DNA of 41,217 nucleotides from Phycisphaerales bacterium (GTDB lineage Bacteria > Planctomycetota > Phycisphaerae > Phycisphaerales > UBA1924). This document shows, piece after piece, positions 1-7,553 of the stretch. Below the pieces are notes generated by a model. It saw only the letters and a program-made list of their open reading frames with translations, was not told the origin of the DNA and ran no database searches. Both the position numbers and the translations under genes were made by a program. The stretch lies in contig CAJPFG010000037.1 of assembly GCA_905339235.1 (NCBI GenBank), positions 1-41,217 on the forward strand, in the 5' to 3' direction. Numbering within the stretch: the first letter of the stretch is position 1; the number at the start of each line of letters is the position of its first letter.

Positions 1-886
1 AGTTGAGGCCGTTGTAGCGGTGGTTCTGGACGATCGTGGGGCCTTCCTCCGTCATGAGGCCGGTGGTCTGCACCATGCGGCCGAAAGCGTCGTAGACGAA
101 GCCGCGGCGGGAGTTCTCCGTCGGGCTGCCGCTTCGCGTGATCGTGATATCCTCCTGCGTCAGGTTCCCCACCGCGTCGTAGGTGTAGTCGTAGTCGTCG
201 TTGTCGGTTCCGGCTTTGGCGATCTTGCGGTCGGTCCACTCGTTGGCCTTGTTGAAGGCCTGGTCGGCGGAGGGCTCATTGCGGTCGTCGGCGTCGGTGA
301 AGTCGCCGTCGCCGTTGATGTCGAGTTGGCGGTTCTTCCAGTTGCCGGTGAGGGTCAGGCTGTTCCAGAGTTCGTTGCGGGTGTGGTAGGAGGACTGGAT
401 GGCGGGGGGCGTGCCCGTGGCGTGCCCCTCGTCGGCGCCGATCACGCGGTTGAGGTTGTCCAGGGTGTACACCACGTCGAAGAGATGCTTGGAGGTGCTA
501 GCGCGGATGTGGACATCGTCGAGGGTGTAGATAGGGTTGGAGTTCTGGTCGTAAGCGATCTGGACATTGTAGAAGCCCCCGGAGGCCCCGCCGATGCGCT
601 CCCAGTTCCAGCGCTTCGGGCGGTTGAAGTCGTCGATGTCCGAGTACGTGTGCGCCCCGCCCGATTCGGTGAAGACGCTGGTGTTCAGTTGGGCCTGGTC
701 GAGGGTGGTGCCGACAAGGTGGTCCGCACCCAGGTAGTCGTAACTTGCGACTGTCGTGGGGGTCGAGCCCACGGTGACGGTGGCGACGCGGCTGAGGTTG
801 TCGTTGATAGTCGCCGAGCCGTAGGTGAAGCCCACGTCAGTGAAGGTGGTTCCGCCGCTCTTGTACGGGCAGGTGGCACGACTCAT
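1..886 (-). CDS. RHS-repeat protein, partial, 5'-truncated
   Basis: The minus strand is open from about 898 to the left edge and reads as RHS/YD-repeat protein: YGSATINDNLSRV, YTLDNLNRVIGADEG, YTYDAVGNLTQED and FVYDAFGRMVQTTG are typical RHS phrases with aromatic-Asp spacing. About 295 residues are visible and the frame continues out of the window. The N-terminal side is abnormal: between 868 and 886 the frame runs straight into a palindromic repeat, and no export signal or RHS start is seen. The ATG used here (886) lies inside the repeat, so the gene probably lost its 5' half by recombination at the repeat. RHS proteins are large secreted or surface beta-shell proteins, often polymorphic toxins. 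Only the middle of the shell is visible, so no toxin can be assigned. Family sure; completeness and expression doubtful. Confidence 0.72.
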   Translation of the reverse strand, partial: MSRATCPYKSGGTTFTDVGFTYGSATINDNLSRVATVTVGSTPTTVASYDYLGADHLVGTTLDQAQLNTSVFTESGGAHTYSDIDDFNRPKRWNWERIGGASGGFYNVQIAYDQNSNPIYTLDDVHIRASTSKHLFDVVYTLDNLNRVIGADEGHATGTPPAIQSSYHTRNELWNSLTLTGNWKNRQLDINGDGDFTDADDRNEPSADQAFNKANEWTDRKIAKAGTDNDDYDYTYDAVGNLTQEDITITRSGSPTENSRRGFVYDAFGRMVQTTGLMTEEGPTIVQNHRYNGLN

Positions 887-1002
887 TCGGTCGCACATCC
901 CAAATGTGCCACCACTCGCCGTCCGTCGGCCTGTCCTCAGGCCGAGTCTTCCCGGGCGGAGAGTGGTGCGGACTCTGCAGGGCCGAGGAGAACAGCAGTG
1001 CG
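868..1002 (+). repeat. 135-bp duplicated module, copy A (contains palindromic repeat 1)
   Basis: 868-917 is a palindromic repeat. Outer arms GTGGCAC and GTGCCAC surround an inner CGAC/GTCG stem. It is followed at 918-1002 by a conserved tail with a perfect small hairpin (CGGCCTG-TCCT-CAGGCCG). The whole block recurs at 2148-2283 with only a few substitutions. It abuts the truncated end of the RHS gene. Confidence 0.8.
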
Positions 1003-1032
1003 ACGCCACCCCGCCTACGGGCAGGTGCCCCG

Positions 1033-1150
1033 GATGCGCGACCTTCACCTCCGTCCCGACGCCGTCCACGGCCACACCGCCGAACGCATCGTGCAGTTCT
1101 CCGTACCCCAGCGACGCCTCGTAGCAGACGCGCGACGGCGCCCCAGCGAG
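1033..1150 (-). pseudogene. Probable IS110-family transposase remnant
   Basis: Read on the minus strand, 1033-1150 gives a short open stretch containing RVCYEASLGYGELHDAF and, about 15 residues later, VKVAHPGHL. These resemble the conserved CYEA-GYG-LH and VAHPG-LR segments in the DEDD domain of IS110-family transposases. The similarity stops abruptly after HPGHL, where sequence joins the 135-bp module, and no start or stop belonging to a transposase is present. I read it as a roughly 40-codon scrap left by rearrangement. The assignment rests on motif resemblance only. Confidence 0.4.
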
Positions 1151-1201
1151 CCCACCCACGCGGCCACCTCCTCAACACCTCCCCCGACCCTGCCGAGTCC
1201 G

Positions 1202-1282
1202 CACATTTGGGATGCGCGATCGAACGAGTCGTGCCACCTGCCACATTTGGGATGCGCGACCGAACGAGTCGTGCCACCTGCC
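1202..1282 (-). repeat. Palindromic repeat copies 2 and 3 (direct tandem, inverted relative to copy 1)
   Basis: Two adjoining copies (1202-1242 and 1242-1282, period 40 bp) of the same repeat in the opposite orientation. Both carry CACATTTGGGATGCGCGA, the CGAACGAGTCGTGCCAC arm and a CTGCC end. They differ from each other at a single base. They lack the first few bases of the outer arm found in copies 1, 4 and 5. Confidence 0.8.
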
Positions 1283-1352
1283 CCAACCGGCGGCGTGCGT
1301 GACCGTGCGTGTGCGATGACGCAGGTTCCGCCGCCGAGCCGTCACTCAGAAC

Positions 1353-1877
1353 CTAGAGCCGTGGTCTGATAAGCATGATCACATAGACTACAATCATCAC
1401 CCCAAATGGAATACATGTTGTCATTGATATAATAATATGGTCCGCAAACATGCACCACGCGACACATAATGCTGCGATGATACAGCCCGCACCCGAGAGA
1501 ACAAGACCCGACGACAGTCTACTCATTTGCCCTACGGCGCCTATTGCAAAACACAACCATCCCGCCAATACTAACACTTGGGTTGCTATTCCGCCAGTAC
1601 CCAACTCAGCCTGTAGCGAGTCAAACCATTGCAGACCAGCTAGAAATGCCAACGGTACTACGCCATGCGCGTATCCGAAGCAAATAAGAAACGAGGACAA
1701 CCACACCGCAATACCAACCACTCGGTACCAACCCGATTTTGATGGGCGCCTGGTAGCCACATCTGGGTCTACCGGCACTGCTTGGCCGCCGCATTCTGGG
1801 CACGTAGTGCTACCTGCCACGTAACCACAAGAGCAGCATACGCATATAATATCGCGATTGTCTGCTACTTTTTGCAT
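1353..1877 (-). CDS. Zinc-ribbon membrane protein, unknown function
   Basis: A 174-residue protein read from ATG at 1877. Residues ~11-30 form a zinc ribbon (CVCCSCGY, then CPECGGQ), and about four hydrophobic segments follow (IAVWLSSFLICFGYAHGV, VLVLAGWLCFAIGAVG, SGLVLSGAGCIIAALCVAW, FGVMIVVYVIMLI). Ribbon-plus-helices proteins of this sort are common and uncharacterised in planctomycetes. The open frame extends upstream to 2177 only by running through the repeat and RHS debris, so the internal ATG is preferred. Base composition is clearly lower in GC than the flanks, with many A/T-ending codons, which suggests separate acquisition. It is the only intact gene inside the scrambled 868-2400 segment. 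Confidence 0.65.
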   Translation of the reverse strand: MQKVADNRDIICVCCSCGYVAGSTTCPECGGQAVPVDPDVATRRPSKSGWYRVVGIAVWLSSFLICFGYAHGVVPLAFLAGLQWFDSLQAELGTGGIATQVLVLAGWLCFAIGAVGQMSRLSSGLVLSGAGCIIAALCVAWCMFADHIIISMTTCIPFGVMIVVYVIMLIRPRL

Positions 1878-1939
1878 GTCGGCTGTTTGCAGGACTCCTC
1901 CATCTTTGAGAATAGGTTCAGTAGTTTTCCTTCGCGCGG

Positions 1940-1988
1940 GGCAGGTGGCACGACTCGTTCGGTCGCACACCCAAATGTGCCACCACTC
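1940..1988 (+). repeat. Palindromic repeat copy 4
   Basis: Same orientation and sequence as copy 1 (GTGGCACGACTCGTTCGGTC, then CCCAAATGTGCCACCACTC), with a one-base deletion in the loop (CACACCC instead of CACATCCC). It joins directly to an RHS scrap at 1988. Confidence 0.8.
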
Positions 1989-2059
1989 GGATGTGGACAT
2001 CGTCGAGGGTGCAGATGGGGTTGGAGTTCTGGTCGTAGGCGATCTGGACATTGTAGAAG
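1988..2059 (-). pseudogene. 72-bp RHS gene scrap duplicating 504-575
   Basis: 1988-2059 matches 504-575 of the RHS gene at 69 of 72 bases by my comparison. It encodes the same stretch on the minus strand (YDQNSNPIYTLDDVH and neighbours, with small changes). It begins exactly where palindromic repeat copy 4 ends, and RHS homology is lost after 2059. It is a detached fragment, not a gene. Confidence 0.75.
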
Positions 2060-2079
2060 GTCTATACGGCGAAGCAGCG

Positions 2080-2160
2080 TCACCCGGCCTTGTCGAACTG
2101 GATTTGGAAGACGAGCGTGCGGCCGCAGCCGGTGCACCGGTCGTCGGGGCAAGGTCGCAC
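2080..2160 (-). pseudogene. Possible tail of a zinc-binding protein
   Basis: The minus strand reads CPDDRCTGCGRTLVFQI and a few more residues before a TGA at 2080-2082. Three cysteines spaced like a zinc ribbon, followed by a short beta-like segment, look like the C-terminal tail of a small metal-binding protein. Its upstream part is replaced by palindromic repeat copy 5. This is weak evidence from a short stretch. Confidence 0.25.
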
Positions 2161-2283
2161 GACTCGTTCGGTCGCACATCCCAAATGTGCCACCACTCGC
2201 CGTCCGTCGGCCTGTCTTCAGGCCGAGTCCTCCCGGGCGGAGAGTGGTGCGGACTCTGCAGGGCCGAGGAGAACAGCAGTGCG
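2148..2283 (+). repeat. 136-bp duplicated module, copy B (contains palindromic repeat 5)
   Basis: Near-identical to 868-1002: the palindromic repeat at 2148-2198, then the conserved tail with hairpin CGGCCTG-TCTT-CAGGCCG, ending at CAGCAGTGCG. Sequence on either side differs from copy A. 2284-2391 holds further unidentified scraps: the minus strand reads GQLYREIYALAGREGRNLQF, which I do not recognise. 2392-2650 shows no convincing gene. Confidence 0.8.
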
Positions 2284-2844
2284 TCAGCCTCTCGGAGTCG
2301 ATGAACTGGAGGTTTCGGCCCTCACGGCCCGCGAGCGCGTAGATTTCGCGGTACAACTGTCCGGACCAGACCTATTCGGGCTGACAGGTGAAGACGAAGG
2401 ACGTGGGCGGCGACCATACTGCGCCGACCCGCGCCCGCCGAGCACCGCCGCCCCCCCGCTCCCACGATTCACCGCCCCCCAGCACAGCACGCCGCCACAC
2501 GCGCGACTCGCACCGTCCAGCCGGCACCCCGCGCCCTGGAATTCGCGTTTCACCTAACTCCAGCGCTCCCACCACCTTGCAACCCACCTTCGCGCCGTTG
2601 CGCGCAAAAAGGCGCGCTATCCGCCCGACCCCCTTCCTCTCCCCGCCCCCGCCTGTATCTTTCCTTCATCACCGCCCTCCAGGCCATCCCCGCCCCAACC
2701 CTCGACGCCCAACTCGCGCCGCGCGATCCCCACGCCCACCACGCCGAGCACTCCCAGCACGCGCACAACACGCAAGACTCAGCCCCCGCCACTTCGCCTC
2801 CAGCCTCCCTCCCCAACAACCCGCCGCCCCCGCCGCCTCCGAAC

Positions 2845-3873
2845 TTGCCAGTTGCGACTTGCCCTTTGCCGTTTCCTCCCCCCTTGCCGTTTCTCCCTCC
2901 CCCCCTCCGCGCCCTCCTATCCGCCTACCGCGCGGCCAACTTCTCCCTCCCCGTCCTCGCCGCCACGCTCCACGCCGATCCCCTCGACCTCGCCGAGCAA
3001 CTCGCCGATCCGCAACTCGCCCCCTGGCTCAACCACCTCGACGAACTCGACCGCCGCGAACGCGACGCCGCCGACGCCGCCCACCGCGCCCTGGCCCACT
3101 ACGCCCTCGCCGAGATCATCAACACCCCCAAGGACGCCATCGAAAAACGCAAGGCCGCGCAGACTCTTATCCGCTCCATCAACACCCCCTCCCAACTCGC
3201 CGCCGCGCGCTCGCTCTTCAAAACCTTCGAGCGCTTCCTCACAAAGAACGGCGCCCCGCCCCCGGTCCCACCGGCACGCGCACGAGGGAAGGGCCACGAA
3301 CAACCCACGACTCCCACCGACACTGCCGCGGCGGCTCACTCCTCGACCTCACCCAGCCCTCGGGACTCAGGACCCAAGACTCAGGACTCCAGCACTCCCG
3401 CGGCCTCCGCGCCTGCTTCCGATCTTCCCATGTGCGATTTGCCATTCGCCGTTTCTACCCCCGCCCCCGCCTTCACCCCCACGCCCTCCTCCACGCCCCA
3501 TCAGGTCGTCGAGTCCCTCCTCCACTCGCTCCGCCACAACCACCTTCCGCGGCCGAACACCGGCCTGGCCACCCTCCTGGCCTGCTCCGATCAACTCACC
3601 GCCGGCAACATCCCCGTCCCCACCGACTTCGCCACCCTCATCACCGCCGTCCCCCGCGTCAAGGAACCCGCCTTCCGCCTCGTCCGCGCCATGCTCGAGC
3701 ACACCCAGTGCTGGACCACCGACCAGGCCGTGCTCACCGACACCCACGCCACCATCCACCTGGGCCTCAAGGCCAGGAGCGCCCCAACCGTCCGCTGCAC
3801 CTTCCGCCTCGAAAAGCGCCCCGACTCCCCCCTCCCAAACCACTGGCTCCTCACCAGCATCAACAGTTCCTAG
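2845..3873 (+). CDS. Unrecognised protein with proline-rich linkers; start uncertain
   Basis: 342 codons from TTG at 2845, with strong GC3 bias typical of real coding sequence. The frame is open back to 2392 without any ATG, GTG or TTG, and coding-like sequence reaches at least to 2653 (LYLSFITALQAIPAPTLDAQ), so the true N-terminus is probably missing or altered. Residues ~22-130 are helical and charged; the segment around AYRAANFSLPVLAATLHADP could be a helix-turn-helix, and the context loosely recalls small-terminase-like proteins, but this is a guess. Residues ~145-220 are a low-complexity Pro/Ser/Thr linker built from degenerate repeats (ACTCAGGAC units, TTGCCATT units). Residues ~220-340 form a compact C-terminal domain ending in NHWLLTSINSS. 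A degraded partial copy of this gene lies at 35327-35435. Confidence 0.5.
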   Translation: MPVATCPLPFPPPLPFLPPPLRALLSAYRAANFSLPVLAATLHADPLDLAEQLADPQLAPWLNHLDELDRRERDAADAAHRALAHYALAEIINTPKDAIEKRKAAQTLIRSINTPSQLAAARSLFKTFERFLTKNGAPPPVPPARARGKGHEQPTTPTDTAAAAHSSTSPSPRDSGPKTQDSSTPAASAPASDLPMCDLPFAVSTPAPAFTPTPSSTPHQVVESLLHSLRHNHLPRPNTGLATLLACSDQLTAGNIPVPTDFATLITAVPRVKEPAFRLVRAMLEHTQCWTTDQAVLTDTHATIHLGLKARSAPTVRCTFRLEKRPDSPLPNHWLLTSINSS

Positions 3874-3875
3874 CC
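3818..3875 (+). repeat. 58-bp dispersed repeat, copy 1 (3' end of the 2845 gene)
   Basis: The last ~55 bases of the 2845-3873 gene plus its stop recur at 35378-35435 with about eight or nine mismatches by eye. This copy is in frame and ends the protein; the distant copy is not in a gene. Confidence 0.6.
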
Positions 3876-3956
3876 ACGCCCACGCGCGGGCGCACAGTTC
3901 ACTGTCGCCGCTGCGGGGCCACACCGCCCGGAGAGTTCCGAGTGAATCAAAGAAAA

Positions 3957-3984
3957 GGAGCCCCTTTCGGGGCCCCGTGGGTGG
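3957..3984 (-). terminator. Terminator of the M36 protease gene
   Basis: About 20 bp past the stop at 4005 the minus strand forms GGGGCCCC-GAAA-GGGGCTCC followed by TTTTCTTTG. One internal mismatch in the stem; U-rich tail present. Confidence 0.6.
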
Positions 3985-4004
3985 GCTGCGCTCGTTGTCG
4001 CAGA

Positions 4005-7000
4005 TCAGCAGGGCGCGCCGTTCACGCGCTGCTCCTCGGTCTCGATATCAAACCCGTTCTCCGTGCCGTCCCCGTTCAAGTCGGCGCTGGCCTGGCAGAA
4101 GTTTGAGAAGTCTCCGTTCACGGCCTCTTCCGTCGCCTGCACGTCGAACCCGTTCACCGCGCCGTCGCAGTTCACATCCGGATCGCACGCCGGCGGCGGG
4201 ACGCAGATTCGTTCGTACGCAATCAGGTCGTCCACCGCCGCTTCGATCAGCGAACCGGTTCCCAGATCGGCCGCGGTGAACCGCAGACGCACGGACGAGT
4301 TCGGCGCCACGAAGTCTCCCACTCGCGCCTCGTGGTAGATCCAGCCGCCCGAGGTTTCCGGTCCGGCCGGTCCGACGATCTCGAGAGTCTGCCAGGTGGC
4401 GCCGTCGTTGCTGATCTGCACCGTGAACACATCGTTATTGGGATCGCCGCCCGCGGAGTTGGAGTACCAGCGCCAGTATCCGATCTTCGCGTCCGGATGG
4501 CCGGTGAGGTTCAGGGGCGGACTGGTCAGCAGCGTGCTGCCGCCGTCCACGTCGAACGAGCCGGCCCCGGTGCCGGCGTTGCCGTCGGTCACCCAGCAGT
4601 TCACCCCGGGGGCGGCCGTGTGGTCGTCCTCGGGCTGCGCCGTCGTCGCCTGAGGATTCATCCGGTTCCAGTTGCCCGTCGTCGCGGTGTTGGGGCCCAC
4701 CGTCCAGCCCGCGTCGATCTCCATCGTGTCGGTGGCGTAGATGACATCGCTGGTGAACACCGTGGCGTCAAAGGCAGCAACGGGCGCGTTGAACGGATCC
4801 GTGCGATTGCCGATGGACGTGCCGACCTGCACGTAGAACGAAACGTCAGCCAGGCACGCGGCGCCCGGGATCGTCGCCAGGTAAGTGTCGGGGCCCGTCG
4901 GCGTCATCGACGAAGCGGCGAACGATCCGCCGTTCACCGAAACGAACAACTGCGCCGAGTTCGGAGTGATCGTCAGGCTTTGCGGAGTCATCGTCACGTG
5001 GAACGACGCCGGCACGCCCGGATCAAGTTGCGTCGGCAGTCCGTCGGGATACCCGAACACCACGCGCTGGGGCGTGTCGAACGCCTCGACGATGCCCGTG
5101 GTGGTCCCGCCGACCGGGCTGGTTGCCGAGAAGCCCATCCCCGAATCCGCGAAGGCCTCCCACAGCCGCGCGGCGTGCGATCCGCCGTACCGAACCAGAT
5201 CGCTCTGGATGATCGCGTCTCGTTCCTGCAGGAAGTTGGGGTTGGCCGGCGCCAGTTTCATCCCGTCCGTCACCACTTGCATCGTGGTCTGGTTCGCCGC
5301 CGCCCCCTCGTCCGCCCCGATGGCCGCCCGGCACTCGATCAGCGCGTTGCACCACACTTCTCCCGCGTTGTGCACCTCGTTCGCGGTATTGCCCACGCCC
5401 GTGTTCCGCGGCACTTCCACCGGATAAGACTGCTGCGCCACGTCGATGTCCGCGTACGTCTGCGGGTTCTTGCTCTCGTCGGTGCTGTACGGGAATCGTC
5501 GGATGCCGAAGTAGTAGTTGGTCGTGTAGCCCGCGCCGAAGAACAGATAGGTCGTGTGTCCGCCCGTGGTGTACACCGCGTTCAGATCATCCGCCGTATC
5601 GTGGTTCAGGGCGATTCCGAAGAAGTCGCCCCAGCCTTCGCCCATGCTCCGCGCCTGCGTCCCGCTCAGCGTCAACTCGTGACACCGCGTCGATGTCCCG
5701 TGCGTGAGTTCGTGGAACACGATCTCGCTGTCAAACCCGCCGTCTCGGTCCGGCGTCGTGGGCGTGAAGCGGTACATCTGGCACCGGCCGCGGCCGCCGT
5801 CGGCGGGCGTCGCGAAGTTCGCGTTATTTGTCCCGCTCCCGTCCTGCATTTCCATGTTCACGGGATCGTTGCCCGCCCCGCCCAGGCCGAAGTTGTCCGT
5901 CTGGAAGTTTCCCGCGGCCTCGTCAAACCCCAACGCCCGCAGCCGGTCGTGATACTCGTTGGCCCAATAGAACCCCTGCGTCACGCTCGCCTGCGCGTAC
6001 GTCGCGGGTTCACCCGTCGGAAAGTTCGAACCATCCGTCGCCATCGGAAAATCGAACACACGCGTGGCACTTGTCACCCGGTCCGCCGCGCTGCCGCTGT
6101 TGTCGTTCGCCGTATCCAGATACGCGTCCACGTTGTTTCCCACCGACGAGGTCCCGCCGTCGGGAATCCAGCCGTTGGGAGACTGCGCGATGATCATCGC
6201 GGGCGTCACCGTAACCAGGTCTCGCGGCACGAATGGGAACTGCACTCCCGAGGGTGTCGGAGTTCCGGGGCTCCCCGGCGCGGGGCTGTCGCCGTCGTAA
6301 ACCCGGTACGTCGCCGGCTGGGTCGTATCGAACGCGAGGTAGTTCTGCCGTCGCAGCACGTCGCCGTTCACCGCGTCGATTACCGTCTCGTACGTGTGGC
6401 CCACGCCCTTGGTCGGAACCACTACGACGTACGCCGGGCGCACGTCCTCTCGCGTCATCGCGAAGTACACCTGGCGCGTCGTGACCGGCAGCCAGTGGTC
6501 AAACTCCGGACCTACCGCCCAGGTCGTCTTCGCCTCCGCGCCGGCCGCCTCGCCCGCGGCGGGCTCGGTCACGATCTCGATGCCCGCGTCCGCCGCGGCC
6601 TTGAACAGTGCCTCGCGCGCACTCAACTGCCGCGCCGGAATCTCCCACCCGCCCGCGGGCGAGGGGATCATGAGGCTGCTCACATTAATCAGTTCCCCCC
6701 GGGCCGTCACGCTGGTCCTGAGGATGTTGCCGTACAGGTCCAGCCCGTCGAGCGTCTGCTGGAACGTCAGGTGGCGCATGATCCCGTGCGTATCCGCATC
6801 GCGAACGATCCGCGCGCTCTCCAGGTCCTTGCTGCTGATCTCGAACAGGTCGATGTTCTCCGCCAGGTAGTTGCTCACGACTGTTCTGGAATCGTCGCGG
6901 CTCGGGCCCGTCAGCATCGCGGCCGTGGACCGCAGGAACTGGGGCGTGCCGAACAGGTGATGATCATCGCTCCGCAGTTCGGGAATCTGCGCTTTGAGCG

Positions 7001-7283
7001 TGTTCAGGCGGGCTTCGCGCTTCTTCCACACCTCGCCCGTCCGAAGTCGCTGCAATACCCGCTCCACCGCCGGCGTCGCGGTCTCGCCGGGAGTCTGGCG
7101 GGCATCGAAGAACGGCAGGCCATGCTCCGCGTGATCGACGCCCGAGTCATCGGCGCCCCGCGGCGGCTCGGCGCCGATCGCCATCCCCGCCGTTCCCAAG
7201 AGCACGCTGGCCGTCAAGCCGGCCGAAAAGCCCACCCACCCGCGGACGCGGGACCACGCCGAACGATTCGAGCACCCCTGCAT
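4005..7283 (-). CDS. Secreted M36 (fungalysin-type) metalloprotease with dockerin-like tail
   Basis: 1092 residues from ATG 7283, preceded by GGGGAAAGG at 9-nt spacing; longer starts upstream lack a ribosome site. A signal peptide (residues ~1-38, ending near MAIGAEPP) is followed by an FTP-like propeptide region. The catalytic domain carries HELTH at residues 524-528 with third ligand Glu549 in GEGWGDFF, as in M36 family zinc peptidases. The C-terminal third has beta-rich segments: an Ig-like stretch, then a jelly-roll-like stretch around GAGSFDVDGGSTLLTSPPLN. The last ~55 residues are the dockerin-like cassette (DPDVNCDGAVNGFDV and DLNGDGTENGFDI). It probably digests extracellular protein. 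It is the last of six cassette-bearing genes in a row. Family call is confident; substrate unknown. Confidence 0.93.
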   Translation of the reverse strand: MQGCSNRSAWSRVRGWVGFSAGLTASVLLGTAGMAIGAEPPRGADDSGVDHAEHGLPFFDARQTPGETATPAVERVLQRLRTGEVWKKREARLNTLKAQIPELRSDDHHLFGTPQFLRSTAAMLTGPSRDDSRTVVSNYLAENIDLFEISSKDLESARIVRDADTHGIMRHLTFQQTLDGLDLYGNILRTSVTARGELINVSSLMIPSPAGGWEIPARQLSAREALFKAAADAGIEIVTEPAAGEAAGAEAKTTWAVGPEFDHWLPVTTRQVYFAMTREDVRPAYVVVVPTKGVGHTYETVIDAVNGDVLRRQNYLAFDTTQPATYRVYDGDSPAPGSPGTPTPSGVQFPFVPRDLVTVTPAMIIAQSPNGWIPDGGTSSVGNNVDAYLDTANDNSGSAADRVTSATRVFDFPMATDGSNFPTGEPATYAQASVTQGFYWANEYHDRLRALGFDEAAGNFQTDNFGLGGAGNDPVNMEMQDGSGTNNANFATPADGGRGRCQMYRFTPTTPDRDGGFDSEIVFHELTHGTSTRCHELTLSGTQARSMGEGWGDFFGIALNHDTADDLNAVYTTGGHTTYLFFGAGYTTNYYFGIRRFPYSTDESKNPQTYADIDVAQQSYPVEVPRNTGVGNTANEVHNAGEVWCNALIECRAAIGADEGAAANQTTMQVVTDGMKLAPANPNFLQERDAIIQSDLVRYGGSHAARLWEAFADSGMGFSATSPVGGTTTGIVEAFDTPQRVVFGYPDGLPTQLDPGVPASFHVTMTPQSLTITPNSAQLFVSVNGGSFAASSMTPTGPDTYLATIPGAACLADVSFYVQVGTSIGNRTDPFNAPVAAFDATVFTSDVIYATDTMEIDAGWTVGPNTATTGNWNRMNPQATTAQPEDDHTAAPGVNCWVTDGNAGTGAGSFDVDGGSTLLTSPPLNLTGHPDAKIGYWRWYSNSAGGDPNNDVFTVQISNDGATWQTLEIVGPAGPETSGGWIYHEARVGDFVAPNSSVRLRFTAADLGTGSLIEAAVDDLIAYERICVPPPACDPDVNCDGAVNGFDVQATEEAVNGDFSNFCQASADLNGDGTENGFDIETEEQRVNGAPC

Positions 7284-7399
7284 GCGCCATCGCCTTTCCC
7301 CACGCGAATGTGCGTGGCTTTGACCGACAGGCCCCACGTGCCCCACGAGGCCCTCATACGCCGCATCAGGCCGAGCGTTTCCCTTTGCGTCCAATAAGT

Positions 7400-7420
7400 A
7401 CCGTCCGGTATCTGGACGGT
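7400..7420. promoter_or_regulatory. Perfect inverted repeat upstream of the M36 protease gene
   Basis: ACCGTCC-GGTATCT-GGACGGT: two perfect 7-bp arms with a 7-bp spacer, about 117 bp upstream of the start at 7283, in the 270-bp gap between two protease genes. It could be an operator or an RNA hairpin. There is no U-run, so a terminator is less likely. Nothing else is evident in this gap. Confidence 0.4.
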
Positions 7421-7553
7421 CTTCTTTGAATCTTCAGATGCACCACATATACCCGAACGCCGCCGCATTGCAAGCCCGTGTGATGCTGCCAATCCGTCCA
7501 ATCGGGCATCGAGTCCCCGCAAAGCAGCCCAACCCGGTAGTTCTCCCGCGTGA

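Noticed and set aside
1202..1282. Two 40-bp direct repeats as a CRISPR array
   Set aside because: No spacers between the units, only two copies, no cas genes.
20..1369. 449-codon plus-strand frame
   Set aside because: The opposite strand reads as RHS protein; the plus frame is Val/Gly-rich shadow and crosses several repeats.
2388..4106. 572-codon plus-strand frame
   Set aside because: Low-complexity Pro/Arg/His translation; the frame starting at 2845 has proper codon bias and a plausible fold.
4332..7397. 1021-codon plus-strand open frame opposite the M36 protease gene
   Set aside because: Arg/Val/His-rich translation with no domain; it is the antisense shadow of a GC-rich gene. The same applies to the long plus-strand frames at 8085-10439, 11427-12452, 15339-16454, 16512-18443 and 18130-20415.
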